Translations under genes and position numbers: made by a program
Source of the DNA: Tretioscincus oriximinensis
Taxonomy: Eukaryota > Chordata > Lepidosauria > Squamata > Gymnophthalmidae
Direction of reading: 5' to 3'
Assembly: GCA_022410635.1 (NCBI GenBank)
Contig: JAJVDF010000247.1
Location: forward strand, 476,471 to 540,470
Length of the DNA: 64,000 bases
Shown: positions 12,121-25,300 of the stretch, one piece after another
Layout: the number at the start of each line of letters is the position of its first letter
Numbering within the stretch: position 1 is the first letter of the stretch
Notes under the pieces: generated by a model
The model's input: the letters and a program-made list of their open reading frames with translations, nothing else
Told to the model about the DNA's origin: nothing
The model's database searches: none

Positions 12121-12574
12121 CATTGTTTCAATTTCAGAGAAATAGCCGTGTTAGTCTAGCAGAAAGTCCAGCTAAGGAGCTAGCAGCACTTTGAGACTAA
12201 CTTGAGAAAAGTGGTTGGCATAAGCTTTCGTAGACAGGTCTACTTCTTCAGATGCATCTGAAGAAGTAGACCTGTCTACGAAAGCTTATGCCAACCACTT
12301 TTCTCAAGATGCATCTGAAGGAGTAGACCTGTCTACGAAAGCTTATGCCAACCACTTTTCTCAAGATGCATCTGAAGNTGTCTACGAAAGCTTATGCCAA
12401 CCACTTTTCTCAAGATGCATCTGAAGAAGTAGACCTGTCTACGAAAGCTTATGCCAACCACTTTTCTCAAGATGCATCTGAAGAAGTAGACCTGTCTACG
12501 AAAGCTTATGCCAACCACTTTTCTCAAGTTAGTCTCAAAGTGCTGCTAGCTCCTTTGCTGGACATTGTTTCAAT
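12121..12574. mobile_element. Palindromic PLE-like insertion with 57-bp tandem repeats and 12-bp target duplication
   Basis: It is flanked by a perfect 12-bp direct repeat CATTGTTTCAAT (12121-12132 and 12563-12574), so the insertion spans 12133-12562. The left part (about 12169-12257) is the reverse complement of the right end (12474-12562). The centre holds five tandem units starting at 12258, 12315, 12372, 12421 and 12478. The period is 57 bp, and the third unit is shortened around an N. The left outer sequence CAGAGAAATAGCCGTGTTAG recurs as TAATATGGCTATTTCTCTGA near 28050. Assignment to Penelope-like elements rests on remembered resemblance of these ends to reptile PLE tails and is an inference. 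Confidence 0.7.
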
Positions 12575-13599
12575 GAAACTCAAGATCCTTACTCCAGATC
12601 CAGCCGTCACCTATGCTTAATACATCAAATACCAACTTCTTGACCAAGAATAAGTTAAGCCACATTCCTCCTAGGAAGATTATACTTCCAAAGAAACAGG
12701 TTTCAAAATATTTATTCATTAATTAATTTGTATTCTGTCCTTCACCCAGGGGACCCAGGAAAGGTCACAATAAAAATTCTAACAGTGCTACTACATTCAG
12801 AGGGAACTGTATCAAAGGCCTACTGAAGAGAAGCATATTTTACCAGTTGTCCCTAGAAAACCTTANCATGTAGTTTTTAGGGTTCCCACACACACACACA
12901 NAAACCGATATAGAAGTTTTGCACTTTTATTTTATTTATTTATATTTCTATACCACAATAAAAACAATAATAAAAAAGTCAACATATTTAAACCAAATTG
13001 ACATATTAAAACAACAGTATCTGAGGGTAGGAAAGAGGGAGCACTTTTTGCAGCCAAAGGTCATGTTAAAGAGATTTAATGTTCACCATGTACAGTTTAC
13101 TAATCCTAAAGACACCCATTAAAGCTGCAGAACTCTTGCCTCGGTTTTTTGAGACCATCCTCGGTGTATGCCCAGGCAGGGGAAGTTTTTTTTTCCCCAT
13201 AGCCAGGGGTAGCCACAGAAAAGGCCCCTTTCGCTGGCCCACAACACTCCCTGGCACTTGATGGTAGCAGCAAAACTAGGAAAAGCCCCCCAGTGAGCCT
13301 TAGCCATTCACATGCCAGTATAGAATGTGGCCTGCCATAGCTTACACTAGCTAGCATGTAGATGGCCGTCTCCTGTCCTCAGAAGTAGGCTCTGCCCTCA
13401 CGGAGCCTTGGTCTGGGTTATATCTCGGGACAGAGCTTGGCCATCCACATGCCAATGTAGCCTACGGCAGGCCCCATTGGTGGCCTGCCACAGCCTACAC
13501 TAGCACTGCAAGATATCGGTTGCAAAAGTAGGTTCAGCTCCATCCTACTTGGACGCCAAACTTCAAAGTCCTTGGAATGGAATGGGCAATGTCGGGTAT

Positions 13600-14260
13600 C
13601 AGAAGAGACTCGATTTCCTCCAGCTTCCACCACGCCAATAACTCCTAGCATTGAGCCACGTGCTCCTGACGCCCCGGGGTGCTCCCGTTGCTCAAAGCAC
13701 CTGCACGCCCCGTCCGCCTGAGTCCTGCTTCTCCCGGGCTGGTGGCAGCCACGACTTCTCTGCCCAGGATTCCCTCTTGCCCCGGATCCCGCCCCTTTTC
13801 TCAGTGGCTCTCCAATCATGACTCCCCGATGCTGCCAGGGCGCTCGGAGTGATGCGTGTTCCAACCAATTGCTCCTGCAGGAAGGACCACTGGCTTTGTT
13901 GGGAGGCGGGACAAAGAAGAGGAAGGAAAGGAGGAGGTGCAGGTGGAGTGGGAGAGAAGAAATCACACAGAATAACATCGCCTTTCCCCCCCCCCCCTGA
14001 AGAAACTGCCTGTGCAATAGAAGCAGGAAGCAGCGGCGCGCACCAGGGGTTGAGAAATCCCAGCCACGGGCCCCACCGCCAAGCAGAGCCTTCAGTCGGA
14101 GGATGGGCTTTGCAAAGCCTTGCCCTGCTGCCTGCCTGCCTTGCTAGAGCCGCCGGCAGCCGCCCTTGTTTTCTTCTGGGAAATCCCCTGTGGCTCATTG
14201 CACGTGGGAAGGGAAGCGCCCTGCAAGGAGGTGAGATGGGAAGAGGGGGGCCGAGGTGGG
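13600..14260. promoter_or_regulatory. GC-rich region, probable bidirectional TSEN34/MBOAT7 promoter
   Basis: G+C and CpG density rise sharply here compared with the AT-rich surroundings (for example GACGCCCCGG and GCGGCGCGCA). It lies between the divergent genes, upstream of both coding starts, and both genes show an acceptor just before their ATG, implying non-coding first exons. A strong donor GGAG|GTGAGA at 14230/14231 fits the end of the MBOAT7 first exon. No first exon could be placed for TSEN34. Confidence 0.65.
14100..14230 (+). other. MBOAT7: Candidate MBOAT7 non-coding first exon (5' boundary unknown)
   Basis: The donor CAAGGAG|GTGAGATGGG at 14230 is a near-consensus 5' splice site at the edge of the GC-rich region. 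It would splice to the acceptor at 19356, five bases before the MBOAT7 ATG. The 5' boundary is only a guess. Confidence 0.4.
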
Positions 14261-14534
14261 AAAGCCAGGATTGGCGGGCTCGAGGAACATTACCTGGAGG
14301 GAAAACACACTGGGCGTCTCTGGATAAGAGGGATTCACTTTTTTTACTCTTTTAAATTTTACACTTTTGAAATGACGTTTTGATTCACTCTTCTCCCTTC
14401 CTAACGTCGTCTGTTTCCCTACTTCCGTTCCTTCGTTCCTTCCTTCATCCTTTATCCCTTCCTTTCCCCCACTTATTTTATAGGATGCCCCCCCTCCCCC
14501 CATTGCTTATTTATTCCTTAATTCCACTACTAGG

Positions 14535-14677
14535 CTGCATCCACACATCACTTATTTATTCCATTATACATAATTGGATATTCCACAATGAAGCACAAGT
14601 GTGGACTGATTTACTCCAGAACATCCGTTGTGGAATAGCCAACCATAGTGGAATAAATAAGTGGCGTGTGGATGCAG
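14535..14677. mobile_element. 143-bp MITE with about 29-bp terminal inverted repeats
   Basis: The left end CTGCATCCACACATCACTTA is mirrored at the right end by TAAGTGGCGTGTGGATGCAG, and the match continues inward over TTTATTCCA/TGGAATAAA. No coding capacity. It lies about 300 bases inside MBOAT7 intron 1. The superfamily and target duplication are unclear. Confidence 0.7.
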
Positions 14678-16109
14678 AATCTTCCAGTATATTCAGAATA
14701 TCAGAATGGATATTTCAAAACATCAATATTTTATTCCAAAATATTCAGATAAATCTAGTCTAGGAATAAATAAGCAACTTCTGAATGTAACCAGAGAGTT
14801 TGTTTGCAACTAATGCAATTTTTTCCCCTACAATTAGTTGATTCATACCTTGATTTGTAGCATCTAAATTACTGATAGATAATTTATTAGAGTTAATCTA
14901 ATTTAGTTTCTGTTTCTATAGATGAGCAGCAGATCTTTTGGTCTGTGTTTTTTTTCTGCCTTCCATTTCTCCTTTCTTTCATAATTTTCGTCCAGCATTG
15001 CACCCTAAATCCTTTGGACCATTCTCTTTGGATTAGATTATTCGTTGCTTTCCACTGTTCTACAGTTAGGTGTTGTGTAACACATGCTTTGAGCTGTAAT
15101 TGTGTTTACAGCTGAGAAGGAATACCCTTGAGGGCAGAAGGATGTGATGCCAAGGAGAAACTCTAAACTTATCTAAGGTAGTAATCTCTAGAAGATGAAT
15201 GAATAACAGCAGGATAGGCTGGCAGTGTCTAATCAGCTAGGTTATACGCCAGGAGGTCTGGGACAGTTTCATGCCAGTAATTCTGAAGCCCTTCTAAAAA
15301 TACATTTTCCCTGACGCAGCAGAGTGATTCTACTACTGCATTTAAACTTATGGTTTTCTCATTTTCTCACAGTAGAGTCTTGCCTGGGAAAACACACTGC
15401 TAGTTCTCAGTGGAATCTGCCTTAGGAAAAGTACTGCTAGTTCCTCCCACCATGACTCTTGCCTACCTGATCATTTACACTGATAAAACTTTTAATCCTG
15501 TTTCAGTTCACTTTCTGATTGAATTAACCTGATAGCAAAGTAACAAGCTATTTTGTTTAGATTATCAAAATCTAAAAATCCACCTTTGGGGTTTGATATT
15601 GTGGAAAGAAAACAATAAATTACTTTTCATCTCCCCTGATGGTGGATTGAAATTGGACTAAAATTACACGTGATGCTGCTATTGTAAAGTTCCTTTTGCA
15701 TTCTGTTGCTGCATAAACTGTATTTTTAATGCTTATTATCGTTGTGTAATTGTTTCCTTTAAAATTATCATATCCTATAGCTTTCTCCTTGATTTCTATT
15801 TTCATCTCTATTCCTCTTCTCCTGTTTCTTCTTCAAATTCTAGGCCTTTTGGCTTCCCTACTGCCATATCCCATATACTGTGTGTTCATTCTCTAGCTGT
15901 AGTTTCTTTTGCGTTGCTATGTTTCCTTATGCCCTGGCCTTATCGTCCTTCCTTTGCATTGCCTGGCTGTATCTTACTTCCTTTGCATTGAGTTTAGCAT
16001 CTCTAATGCAAAAACATTTTACTGTCTGTGCAAGGGAAGAAATATTGGCTGAAGTAGGCTAAGAAGATAAAGTAGATTGTTAAAACAAGTGCAATTTTTT
16101 TTTCATTTT

Positions 16110-16520
16110 CCTGCCTCAGTGGATATTATGGACTGCTCCCCCAGGCAATTCCCTGTAGTTCCATGGACAGGACTGGACACAGATTGGCCAGAAGACTTCC
16201 TGCATTCCAGGGCTAGCTGCCGAGCAGGTGGGAGCTGTTGTCCACAAGACAGGGCCCCATGCAGGTTGAGCCAAAAAGGCTGCCTTCTGTCCAGACTACA
16301 TTTCTCAGCACAACAACAGCTCCTTCACATTAGGTAGAAGCTGCTACTTCTACAATTTTGTGAAGGTGCTGGGCATCCAAGCTTTTAAATAAGCTCTTGT
16401 CATCGTGAAAAAAAGGGTGCAGAAAAGGAGGTAGAAATATAAGTTGATACCCATAAAACCGGAATCAAAAATTCTGCTTGAAGATGAAAAACTGGAAGCT
16501 GGTCATTTGTTAATGTTGAC
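16110..16520 (+). repeat. Dispersed repeat with ACTACA(A/T)TTCCCAGCA motif, copy 1
   Basis: It shares with 36270-36640 and 56540-56755 a GGACAGGACTGGACACAGATTGGC-like start (compare GGACGGGAGTGAGCACAGAT), a GGGAGCTGTTGTC block, ACTACATTTCTCAGCA, TGTGAAGGTGCTGGGCATC, and then GAAGATGAAAAACTGGAAGC with TGTTGACAAATG. It lies in MBOAT7 intron 1. No coding is seen and I cannot name the family. Confidence 0.65.
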
Positions 16521-17479
16521 AAATGACACTCGGTTTATGCATTTCCCAAATATTTTATTTATTTGTGTTTCTATATCACTTTGTTTTCTAAAAAAAATTC
16601 TCGAAGCGGTTGACAGTATTTCTCATAGTATGTTAGAAACTCCTCGGAAAGGTCAGCAGTATCAGCATTTGTAGACAAATTTGAAGAGATTTTTTTTAAA
16701 AAAATACCATAATTTATCATTTTCTTGGGAGTCAGCTGACCTAGGCATTGCTTGAGTTGATCTGTTGTACCTCTCTGTTTAACGAATCCCCTGAGGTCTA
16801 GGACACTTGTTTTTTGTTTTAATCAAGCTTGCAGTCTCTATTGGAGGTACTGTTTGTTTCACAAAGATCAGATAGGCAGAACTTAAATAACTTTCCGGCC
16901 TTGCATTGCACATTTTAGTGCAAGCATGAGCCATTTGGTTTTTCCTGCAAAGTAGTCAAGTTATGTTGAATAGGAAGAATGCCCCATGTGCCTTGCTGGT
17001 ATCTTACTACAGAAGTGTTTTTTAATCTGTCTCCAGGATTGCTTCTTAATTACAGAATGCATGGGGTGATGAAGTGTTAGAGAGACAAGAATGCTGAAAC
17101 ATAGCAGCTGGAAGATTGTAGGGTGGAGATGGATTAGACTAGGTAAAGGTATGAAGATTGGGCTGAGTATCCACATGTGGGCCTTTATGGTAAACAAGAC
17201 GTCAATCATTGTTTCGTATTGTTGGCAGCAAATCCAGTGCTCGGAGTTGTATGCAAATCGTTTATGCTTTATTAGAAAATTCACCTGCTTACAGCATACA
17301 AATTCTCGTGCAGCAATACACGAAGAAATCTGCCTCACCCATTTCTTGTTTGGTGATGTCACTTCCGGTCTCTGGTTCCGGAAAGGGCGCCAACCATGAT
17401 GTCACATCTGGTCTCACCTTGGAGTAATGTCATCAAATTTTGAACATAACGCCCAAGATTTTCAGGCTCCGGCATGAGG

Positions 17480-19361
17480 TTGCAGCCCAAATGCTCCAGC
17501 ACTGAGCAAAACTGGAATGCAGAGTGAAGAGAATGACTGTAGTGGCAGAGAATGCAGAGTTTCCGTTACAGCCTTGACTTATTGATTTTATTTGTGGGCC
17601 TTTTCCTGGAATGTGCTAGATATCTGGTTTCCGTGCCTCTTTAATATCTCTAATTTCTTTGTTAAAAACCACAGACACAACTTAATCATATTTTCTTTGT
17701 TCAAATTCATGGCAATTGTCTGGAAAATCCACTAGGAATATCTTAGACTTTCTAGTTTAATGTTTCTCCAGCTGTGTGCCATTTAAAGCATATTGGCCTA
17801 TAGTCCCCATCATGGCCAAGGTGAATGTTGTAGAATCATTCTGGAAACAATGGGAGTGTCAGTGACAGCAGAAATCATGCAACCAGACTGTCCACCCTGG
17901 TCTAGCTTTGATGTACATCTAGAGCAACAGCTAGTTGGACTATTTTGACAGGATATCCAAAGGAACACAAGTCAGTGGTTTAGTATATTTGCTTGTAAGA
18001 AGTCCATGTTTGGAGTGGGTTACAATGCCATTTTTACACTATGGCCCACTCAAACCCCTTATCTGATTCAGAAGAGAGGGGTATTGTTTGGTACTGGGAA
18101 ACATGGTCTCCTGGTGCAGTACTCTGCAGTGTCAACCATATGTTTCAAAGGCCACACTAGCTCCAACCTTCTGGCCTATGAAGGAGGAGCTAGACTGCCC
18201 TAGGGAAATACTGTTCTAGACTCGCTGTTATACAATACCACATTGATTTTCATCATATAGCAGGACTAGCGGGAAATACTGGAATGGACACTGCAGCCCC
18301 TTTTGCAGATTTATCTTGAGATGGTAATACTGTAGTTACAGAGCTGTGTCTGAATTGTTCATCTCTTCCATGCAGGACAAGATTATCATTTCCTACTGGC
18401 TATGTTATTTGAAGCTTTGAGGGGTCCTGTACCTTTTGAGAGCCACTTCCAGGGGGGCACCAATGGTTTGGTCTAGCCAGTGGACACCTTCACTTCTGAA
18501 GTGAGCGAGTTCCACAGAATGAATGTCAGAGTTATTTGATACAGAAAAATCTCTTCTGAATTTCTGACAAAAGTAATAACTAATAGTTTTACTTCCCTTT
18601 CAACAGCCCATACAGCAGTTGGCCCACTGTGTCTAATAATGTCTACAAGAAAATGCTTGTTAAGGAGTTTTGTTGTCTTCTCTGAACCAATTACCAATGC
18701 ATTTTACTTAAACTGTGGGATCTAGAATATAAGTATTCTATGAGTGCAGCATCTCTGGCCCCTCTTGTCAGATCTGGATCTTTTCTACCAGTTTCTGGCG
18801 TTATAGCTCTACATTAAAACCCGAAAAAAGGAAATTATAATGTGAAAAAACAAGAACTTTGGGCACTGGGTCATCCATCCTTTCACCTCAGTTGTAGCCT
18901 TGAGAAGAGAAACTGAGGAGAATAGTGCACTGTTATTTAAAGCATGCTATACAGAAAGAAAGGGCAGACCATGGAGTTGAACGAAGTTTAGTTACATGAA
19001 GGTAGTTTTGGCAGAATTTGAGGGGAAATTTTGTAAGAAAAACAATTTTGTTAGGGAAATGCCAGGCTTCCATTTGCTGCATTTAAGTTAAAATAGAGAT
19101 TAGTCAGTGATTGGTCAAAAATGTTTTAATTTGGTTTTCTATTTAGGTGTGACAGTTGCAGCTGCTTTCTGCTTTAATATAATATCCTCACTGTCCTTTT
19201 CTGTTTCTTTAATTCTGTTTGCTTCTGAGAGAGTCACAATGTTTTGCTCGTTTTACCCTAAAAAACGAAAGAACAGCTGAGGCAGTTCTGTCTGGTATTT
19301 CCCGTATTTCTAGCTTTGATATATGCAATCCATTTTGACTTTGCGTTTCTTGGCAGCTGCA
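17480..19361. other. MBOAT7 intron 1, distal part, no recognised feature
   Basis: Ordinary AT-rich intron. I see no exon, recognised repeat family or tandem structure other than short homopolymer runs. It ends in the acceptor TTGGCAG at 19350-19356. Confidence 0.5.
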
Positions 19362-22300
19362 ATGTCTCCTGATGAAATCATCTACTTGGCTGTGCTTCTG
19401 GTCTCCATCCCAATCGGCTTCCTCTTCAAGAAAGGGGGTGAGTACAGAGCCTGGATTTCAAGGCAGCCAAGAGAAAATATTGCCACACTTTTCAGAGCAT
19501 TAGAACCAAGGATATTCAGCTTTCTGGGAGGTGAATAGTGGATGTTGACGTTCAGGAACACGTGGAGCATCACAAGTTGGACAAGTCTTGGTAGAAATCC
19601 TCAGTCTTGGTTTAAAGTCTCAGGTTTAAAGCATCAACTGAAGGGTTCAGAGATTAATACTGTTATTGTGACTTCTTGACAACAGTCGATATTCAACTGT
19701 ACATATAATAAAATTGCCATTACTGATCGTCACTCTCCAGCCAGAGCGACAAGCATCACACCACTCAACTCTGGGGGAGTCATAGGTGCCTAAAGCCATA
19801 CCTGGAGCTGTGTTCAAAATGTGGGCAAAAGCTATTAAAGCTGATGTGAGGGAACAACTGTGGGCATAACTTTGAGGTGGCTACCAAGCACTTCTCTCTA
19901 TCTGCTAGGGAGAGGGGAGCTCAGTATTCTGGCCGCCTCACACTGAACTTTGGCAATCTTTGCCTTGAGCCAGAGAAAGACTGCTAAAGCCAGGATGAAG
20001 TGTATGCAGGAACTGGGTCAAAACTATATAGTCATTTTTGGAAATAACAGTAATGACTTCTAAAGAGAGTTTGGTGTAGTGGCTAGAATGTGGGACTCTT
20101 ATCTGGTAGTTTCCCGGTTCGATTTCCCACTCATCTATGAAAGACAGCTGGGTGACATTGGGTCTGCCACAGTTCTTTAGAACTCTCTCAGCCCCACCTA
20201 TTTCACAGGGTGTCTGTTGTGGAGAAAGCAACAAAAGCTATGTGCGCCTTCAATGGTTCTCCTCCCTGAAACCTTCCGGTATAGGGCGGGATATAAGTAC
20301 AGATAAATAAATAAATAATAAAGAGCTAACTGACTGGTGAGACTTTTAAAAAAATACTGAAGGAAATCATTATAGTAGTAGATTTTGGAGNAGGTTAGCG
20401 GGAGGTTTTAAAGTCACGTAATACGTTAGAAAAATATAATTTCTAGTACTGTTTAAAGGTTGTGTTTTATATTCAACTAGTGAGTAATGCTGTAAAACTG
20501 GCAAAATTCAGTTGGCAGCATGAGTCCCCCTGCCCCTTCCCTCCTGGTGTAGCTGCTTTTGGTGAGGGAAAGGGGCTCTTAGCCATCTTCTTCTCTGTTC
20601 TGTCATGTTCTGCTCTGTTCTCCACCTCCCTCCTCTCTAATCTGGCGTGAAGCAGCAGCTCACACCACACATTGGTTGCCCTATTTCCAGAGGCTTCCTT
20701 CTCCACCATGTTGGGCAGGTGGCTTGGCAGCCTCTACAAAGACTAAGGACAGACCTCGTAACTTTAGACTCAGCAATGTGAGTCTTATTAATAGATAGTA
20801 TTTATTGGAAACTGCTGGATTAGGTCCCAACTATTTAGTCCAGTTTTTTCTGAGGAAAATTCTTTCAAAAAAGATTTTTTTTCAAAAATGTTTGTTTTTT
20901 AATTTTTGTTCCTCAGAAAAAACTGGGAGGCACCCCAAACAGATTTTCAACCCAACCCCCCCAAAGGGGTCATCTGGTCAGCCTAATTTAGTCCAATATC
21001 CATCTCTCACAGTAGCCCACAAATTGCTTCTGGATGATCTCAGATAGAAGAAATCAAAACTTTCACTTGCTTTCAGTTACCCTTCAAATGATTAATAGAC
21101 ATTGATAGACCTGTCGTCCAAACACTCATATGGATCTAATGATGATTGAAATATTTTTCTTTCACAGGTCCAAGAACCAAACAATTTGGGGGAGCAGCTG
21201 CAGGGCTTGTGCTAATATTGGCTACTTGCCATATCCATACCATCCATTCTCTTGTAACCATCCTGGGGACATGGATTATTGTCAACATTTTGCCAAGGTA
21301 AAAGGGGACTACAAAAGTTATGCAACTGAATACACAGCTGGGGAAATTTGCAGTGGTGTCTTGACTAGAACAGAAATACTGTATCTGATGGGTGAAGGCA
21401 AGACAAGTGTAAATTTAAAAATGCAAGTTCCTTTTTTTAAAACCTGATTTTTTTATACTTTTCAAACTGCCCTTTTTAAAATGCTGAATAGAATTATAAA
21501 AGAGCCTGTTTTAGTTATCAGATTGACCTCAATCTTTTAAGAAGTACGTTAAAGAAAATGGGAAGTGTGATTTTTTTGGAACACTGATCTCATAAGCCTT
21601 AGCTAAAATCACTTTTCCGAGATGTAATTATATCATATTTAAATTTATTTCAGTCTATTGTGACAAGGCTGGCTTCTACCCACTCTATCTTAGCAAACAC
21701 AAATGTGGGTCTAGTCGGCTTGGCTTTCTGGCTATGATGTTAACTGGGTTAAAAGAAACAGGAAGTAAATTCTCCTCTTTACCAAGTCTCACCCCATCTG
21801 CAGGCACAAGAAAAAACTGTTACAAGTTTTAAAAGAAGCACATAAAAATCTACCTATCTCACTTTCCCCCCTTGGCTTCATACTCCATCTTGATATCTGC
21901 TCATCACTGATGCTCACTTGCTGGGATTCTGTGGTCCTGATTGTTCCACCATCCACAGTAGCCATTTTCAGACTTGGATTGGATATGGAGCTTCTATAGC
22001 TTTCCACCAACTCATTCCCCCCAAAACGAGTTGTTTTCAAAGTGATTATTTCCTCAACAGGAAAAGCTTACACATTCAGACACTTTAGGATGTGGTCAGA
22101 CAGTTATGCGTATCCCTCAAGCCTCTTTAACCATGTTTGATTGTACAAAGAGAACGTAGATAAATCAAGAGCCAGTCTGGAGTAGTGGTCAGAGTGTTCA
22201 ATTCTGCACTCCTCCACAAAAGCTATCTTGGGCTCATCACACTTCTTTGGATATCTCTCAGCCCCACCTACTTCACAGTGTGTCTGTTGTGAAGAGAAGA

Positions 22301-25300
22301 ACAAGAGGTTATGCAAGCCGCTTTGATTCCCTTTAGGTTAAGAAAAGCAAGGTTTAAAAACAGACTCTTCTTCCTATTCCTCCTCCTTTTCTACTACTTC
22401 TCATTCTTATTCTTAATAGTAGTAATAATAATAATAATCATAATAAAATNGAAACATTCTCCCAGATCAATGAAAAATTGTATCATTCAGTGCAGGGGCA
22501 TGGGAAGCTGAGAGTGAAATAAATTGGTCAAGCATTACCACTTTCTTTCTCCATCCTACTTAGGTCTGGCCACTATCTTGTACTTGGTTGGACATTTGCC
22601 TACCTGCTCTTTTTCCGTACAGTTACCTACTTTGGCTTTCCAGAACCAACCCCATTCACCAATGCCGTACAACTGTTACTCACTCTCAAGGTAAAGGCAG
22701 TTAAACCATGGGAGGGAGAGTTTTTCTAGGCAGCTTCTTTCCATAATCTTTAATCTCTTATCCCCCAGATGGTGAGTTTAGCCAATGAAGTGCAGGAATT
22801 CAATCTTGCGAAGAAACAGGAAGTGACTTCTTTTGCCAAGTCTTCTGTGATTGGTGTGATCCCCAAAATGCCTGGACTGGTGGAGATTTTGTGCTACAGT
22901 TACTGCTACGTGGGGCTCATGACAGGTACTTGCATTACCCGAAACAGAAAGACATATAAGCAACGGGCTGAGGTGAAATAAAAAAATGTGCAAAATTCAC
23001 ATGGATATGCCTTACCTTTGGCAGCCATATTCAAATAGCTTTAGTCCATTCTTAGTGTCTATTTCCTGGAATATAAGTACAAAAATTAATAAGAGCCAAC
23101 AGGGTGCAACTAAGAATTAATATTTTTAGCAATAGTTTACTTTTGAAGGGATAGGAACTAGGAAGAACAGGAATTCAGGAAGTGGAAGAGATAAAGAACT
23201 AGGATGAACAGGAATTCAAAAGGACAGAGTGTGTTTCACCTTTGCCCTCAGTTGTTTTACTGGCTATCTTCATGGCTTGGTTTTGCTTGATTGCATAAAT
23301 GAGAAAAAAGTGAGAATGACAAAGAAAATGAGAATTTTGAAATGGGAGTTAATATGGCAACCTTTTCCAGATACAGTGTAAGGCCAAGGTCTTAAGATTA
23401 CAGGTGTATAGCATAAGACCGTCAGAAAAGATTTTAAGAAATAAAGCAGTGGCTTCACAAATGTAACTTGGAGGAGTGGGAAAATTAAAGCAATGGATAC
23501 ACAGATGTAAATTGGAGATTGGGATGAATAAAAGGAAAAAAGGTCACAGGCAATATATATATATATATGTAAAATGTTTTACAAATCTATTGCAACTACT
23601 AAAAGATACTGCAACTGTTAAAAGAGAAAATAATAAAAAAATCAAATTGTACATAAGAATAAAGTGTTCACAAATCAGAATATTACTATATATTAAATCT
23701 TAAACAAAAGAAGTTGATTTATCAGAATTCTACCCTTTAGTTTTTTGGGGGGGTTGTATTTATGCATTTATTTAGGCTGACCAGATGACCCGTTTTGGGG
23801 AGGCATGAAAACCCGGTTTTGGGGTGCCTTCCGGTTTTTGCTGAGGATAATAATAATTATAATAATTATAATAATATAATTATAATATAATTATAATAAT
23901 ATAATTATAATAATATAATTATAATATTATAATAATATTATAATAATATTATAATAATATAATAAAATAAAAATAATAAAATAAAAATAATAAAAATCAT
24001 CATCATGAAAATTCCTCACCAAAAACCAGAAGGGCACCCCAAAACCGGGTTTCCACCCCCCTCAAAAGGGGTCATCTGGTTTAAGTTTTGTATACCTATG
24101 CCAATGTATTGTGTACAAAGAATACACAGCGCTATATCTATAATCACAGAATTAAGCATTAGCAATCTCTTAATGGAAATGGAAGTCCACAAGTTAGTTC
24201 TTGCCTCTAGGCTCCTGGGCTCTCCAAGTCAAATCCTACATTTCAGTGTTACATAATTTAGTACATAAACTGGTGTAGAATGCAGCNGCTTAACTGCTGA
24301 TAGAAGTCTGTGTCCAGACACACATTACACCAGTTCTTAAAAGTCTGCACTGGCTGCCTATTCACTACGAAGCATTCAAGGTGCATGCTTTGATACTAGC
24401 TTACAAAGCCCTAAACGCCTTGGGCCCTGGCTATCTGAAGGAGCACCTTCTCCTATGCAGACCTTCCTGTGCATGAAGATCTCAAGGAGAAGGCCTTCTA
24501 GTAGTTATTCCCCTTGCAGAGATGCAANGCATAAGGGCATGTAGAAGAGATCTCTGTAGTGGTCCCCACACTCTGAAACAGCNTTCCTCTAGGGCAAGGA
24601 TACTCAAACTTTTTAAACAGGGTGCCAGTTCACTGTTCCTCAGACTGTTGGAGGGCCAGATTATTGATTTAAAAAAACTATGAGCAAATTCCTAGTTTTT
24701 GGGCTGTCTAGTGTCATGAAGTGCGCATTGTACGCATGCNCTATTGAAAGGGCAAGGGGTGTGTTACTGTGAGCCCGGAACTAGTTGGCTGCTAATCAGG
24801 ACAGTCGGTGGTGACAGCAACATTTTGCGGGCCAAATAAATGTCCTTGGCGGGCCGCATGTGGNCCCCGGGCTGTAGTTTGAGGACCTCTACTTCAGGGG
24901 CATCAACATTGTATAGCTTTCAGCATTTGGCAAAAACATCCCCTCTTCAATATAAGTATGTATAAATAAATAAATAATAAAATAAATACTGTAGCTTCTT
25001 CTGCATTTGGTATTTCCCTTTTAAACACTTTATTAATGTGTATTTATCTTTTTTAATTTTCTTNATCTTTTATTACCCGCCCTGGGACCAATGGTGAAGG
25101 GTGGGATATAAATCATTTTAAGTAATTGAATACATAATTTGAAATCACTGTTGCAAACATTTACCTTACCTTGTTTTTTTTCTCTCTGCCACAGTTTTCT
25201 TGGCCTCACCTTTGATCTAAATGTCATTTTGTTTTCTCTAGGTCCATTTTACCGCTATCGTACATACCACGATTGGCTGAACCAACCAGATTCCTCTGTC

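Noticed and set aside
12333..12620. Repeat-encoded open frames with a 19-residue period
   Set aside because: 57 is divisible by three, so the tandem array stays open in all copies; the product is an artefact of the PLE-like array.
13418..14355. Long open frames on both strands in the GC-rich region
   Set aside because: They overlap one another in several frames, show no family resemblance, and are explained by stop-poor CpG-rich DNA at a divergent promoter.
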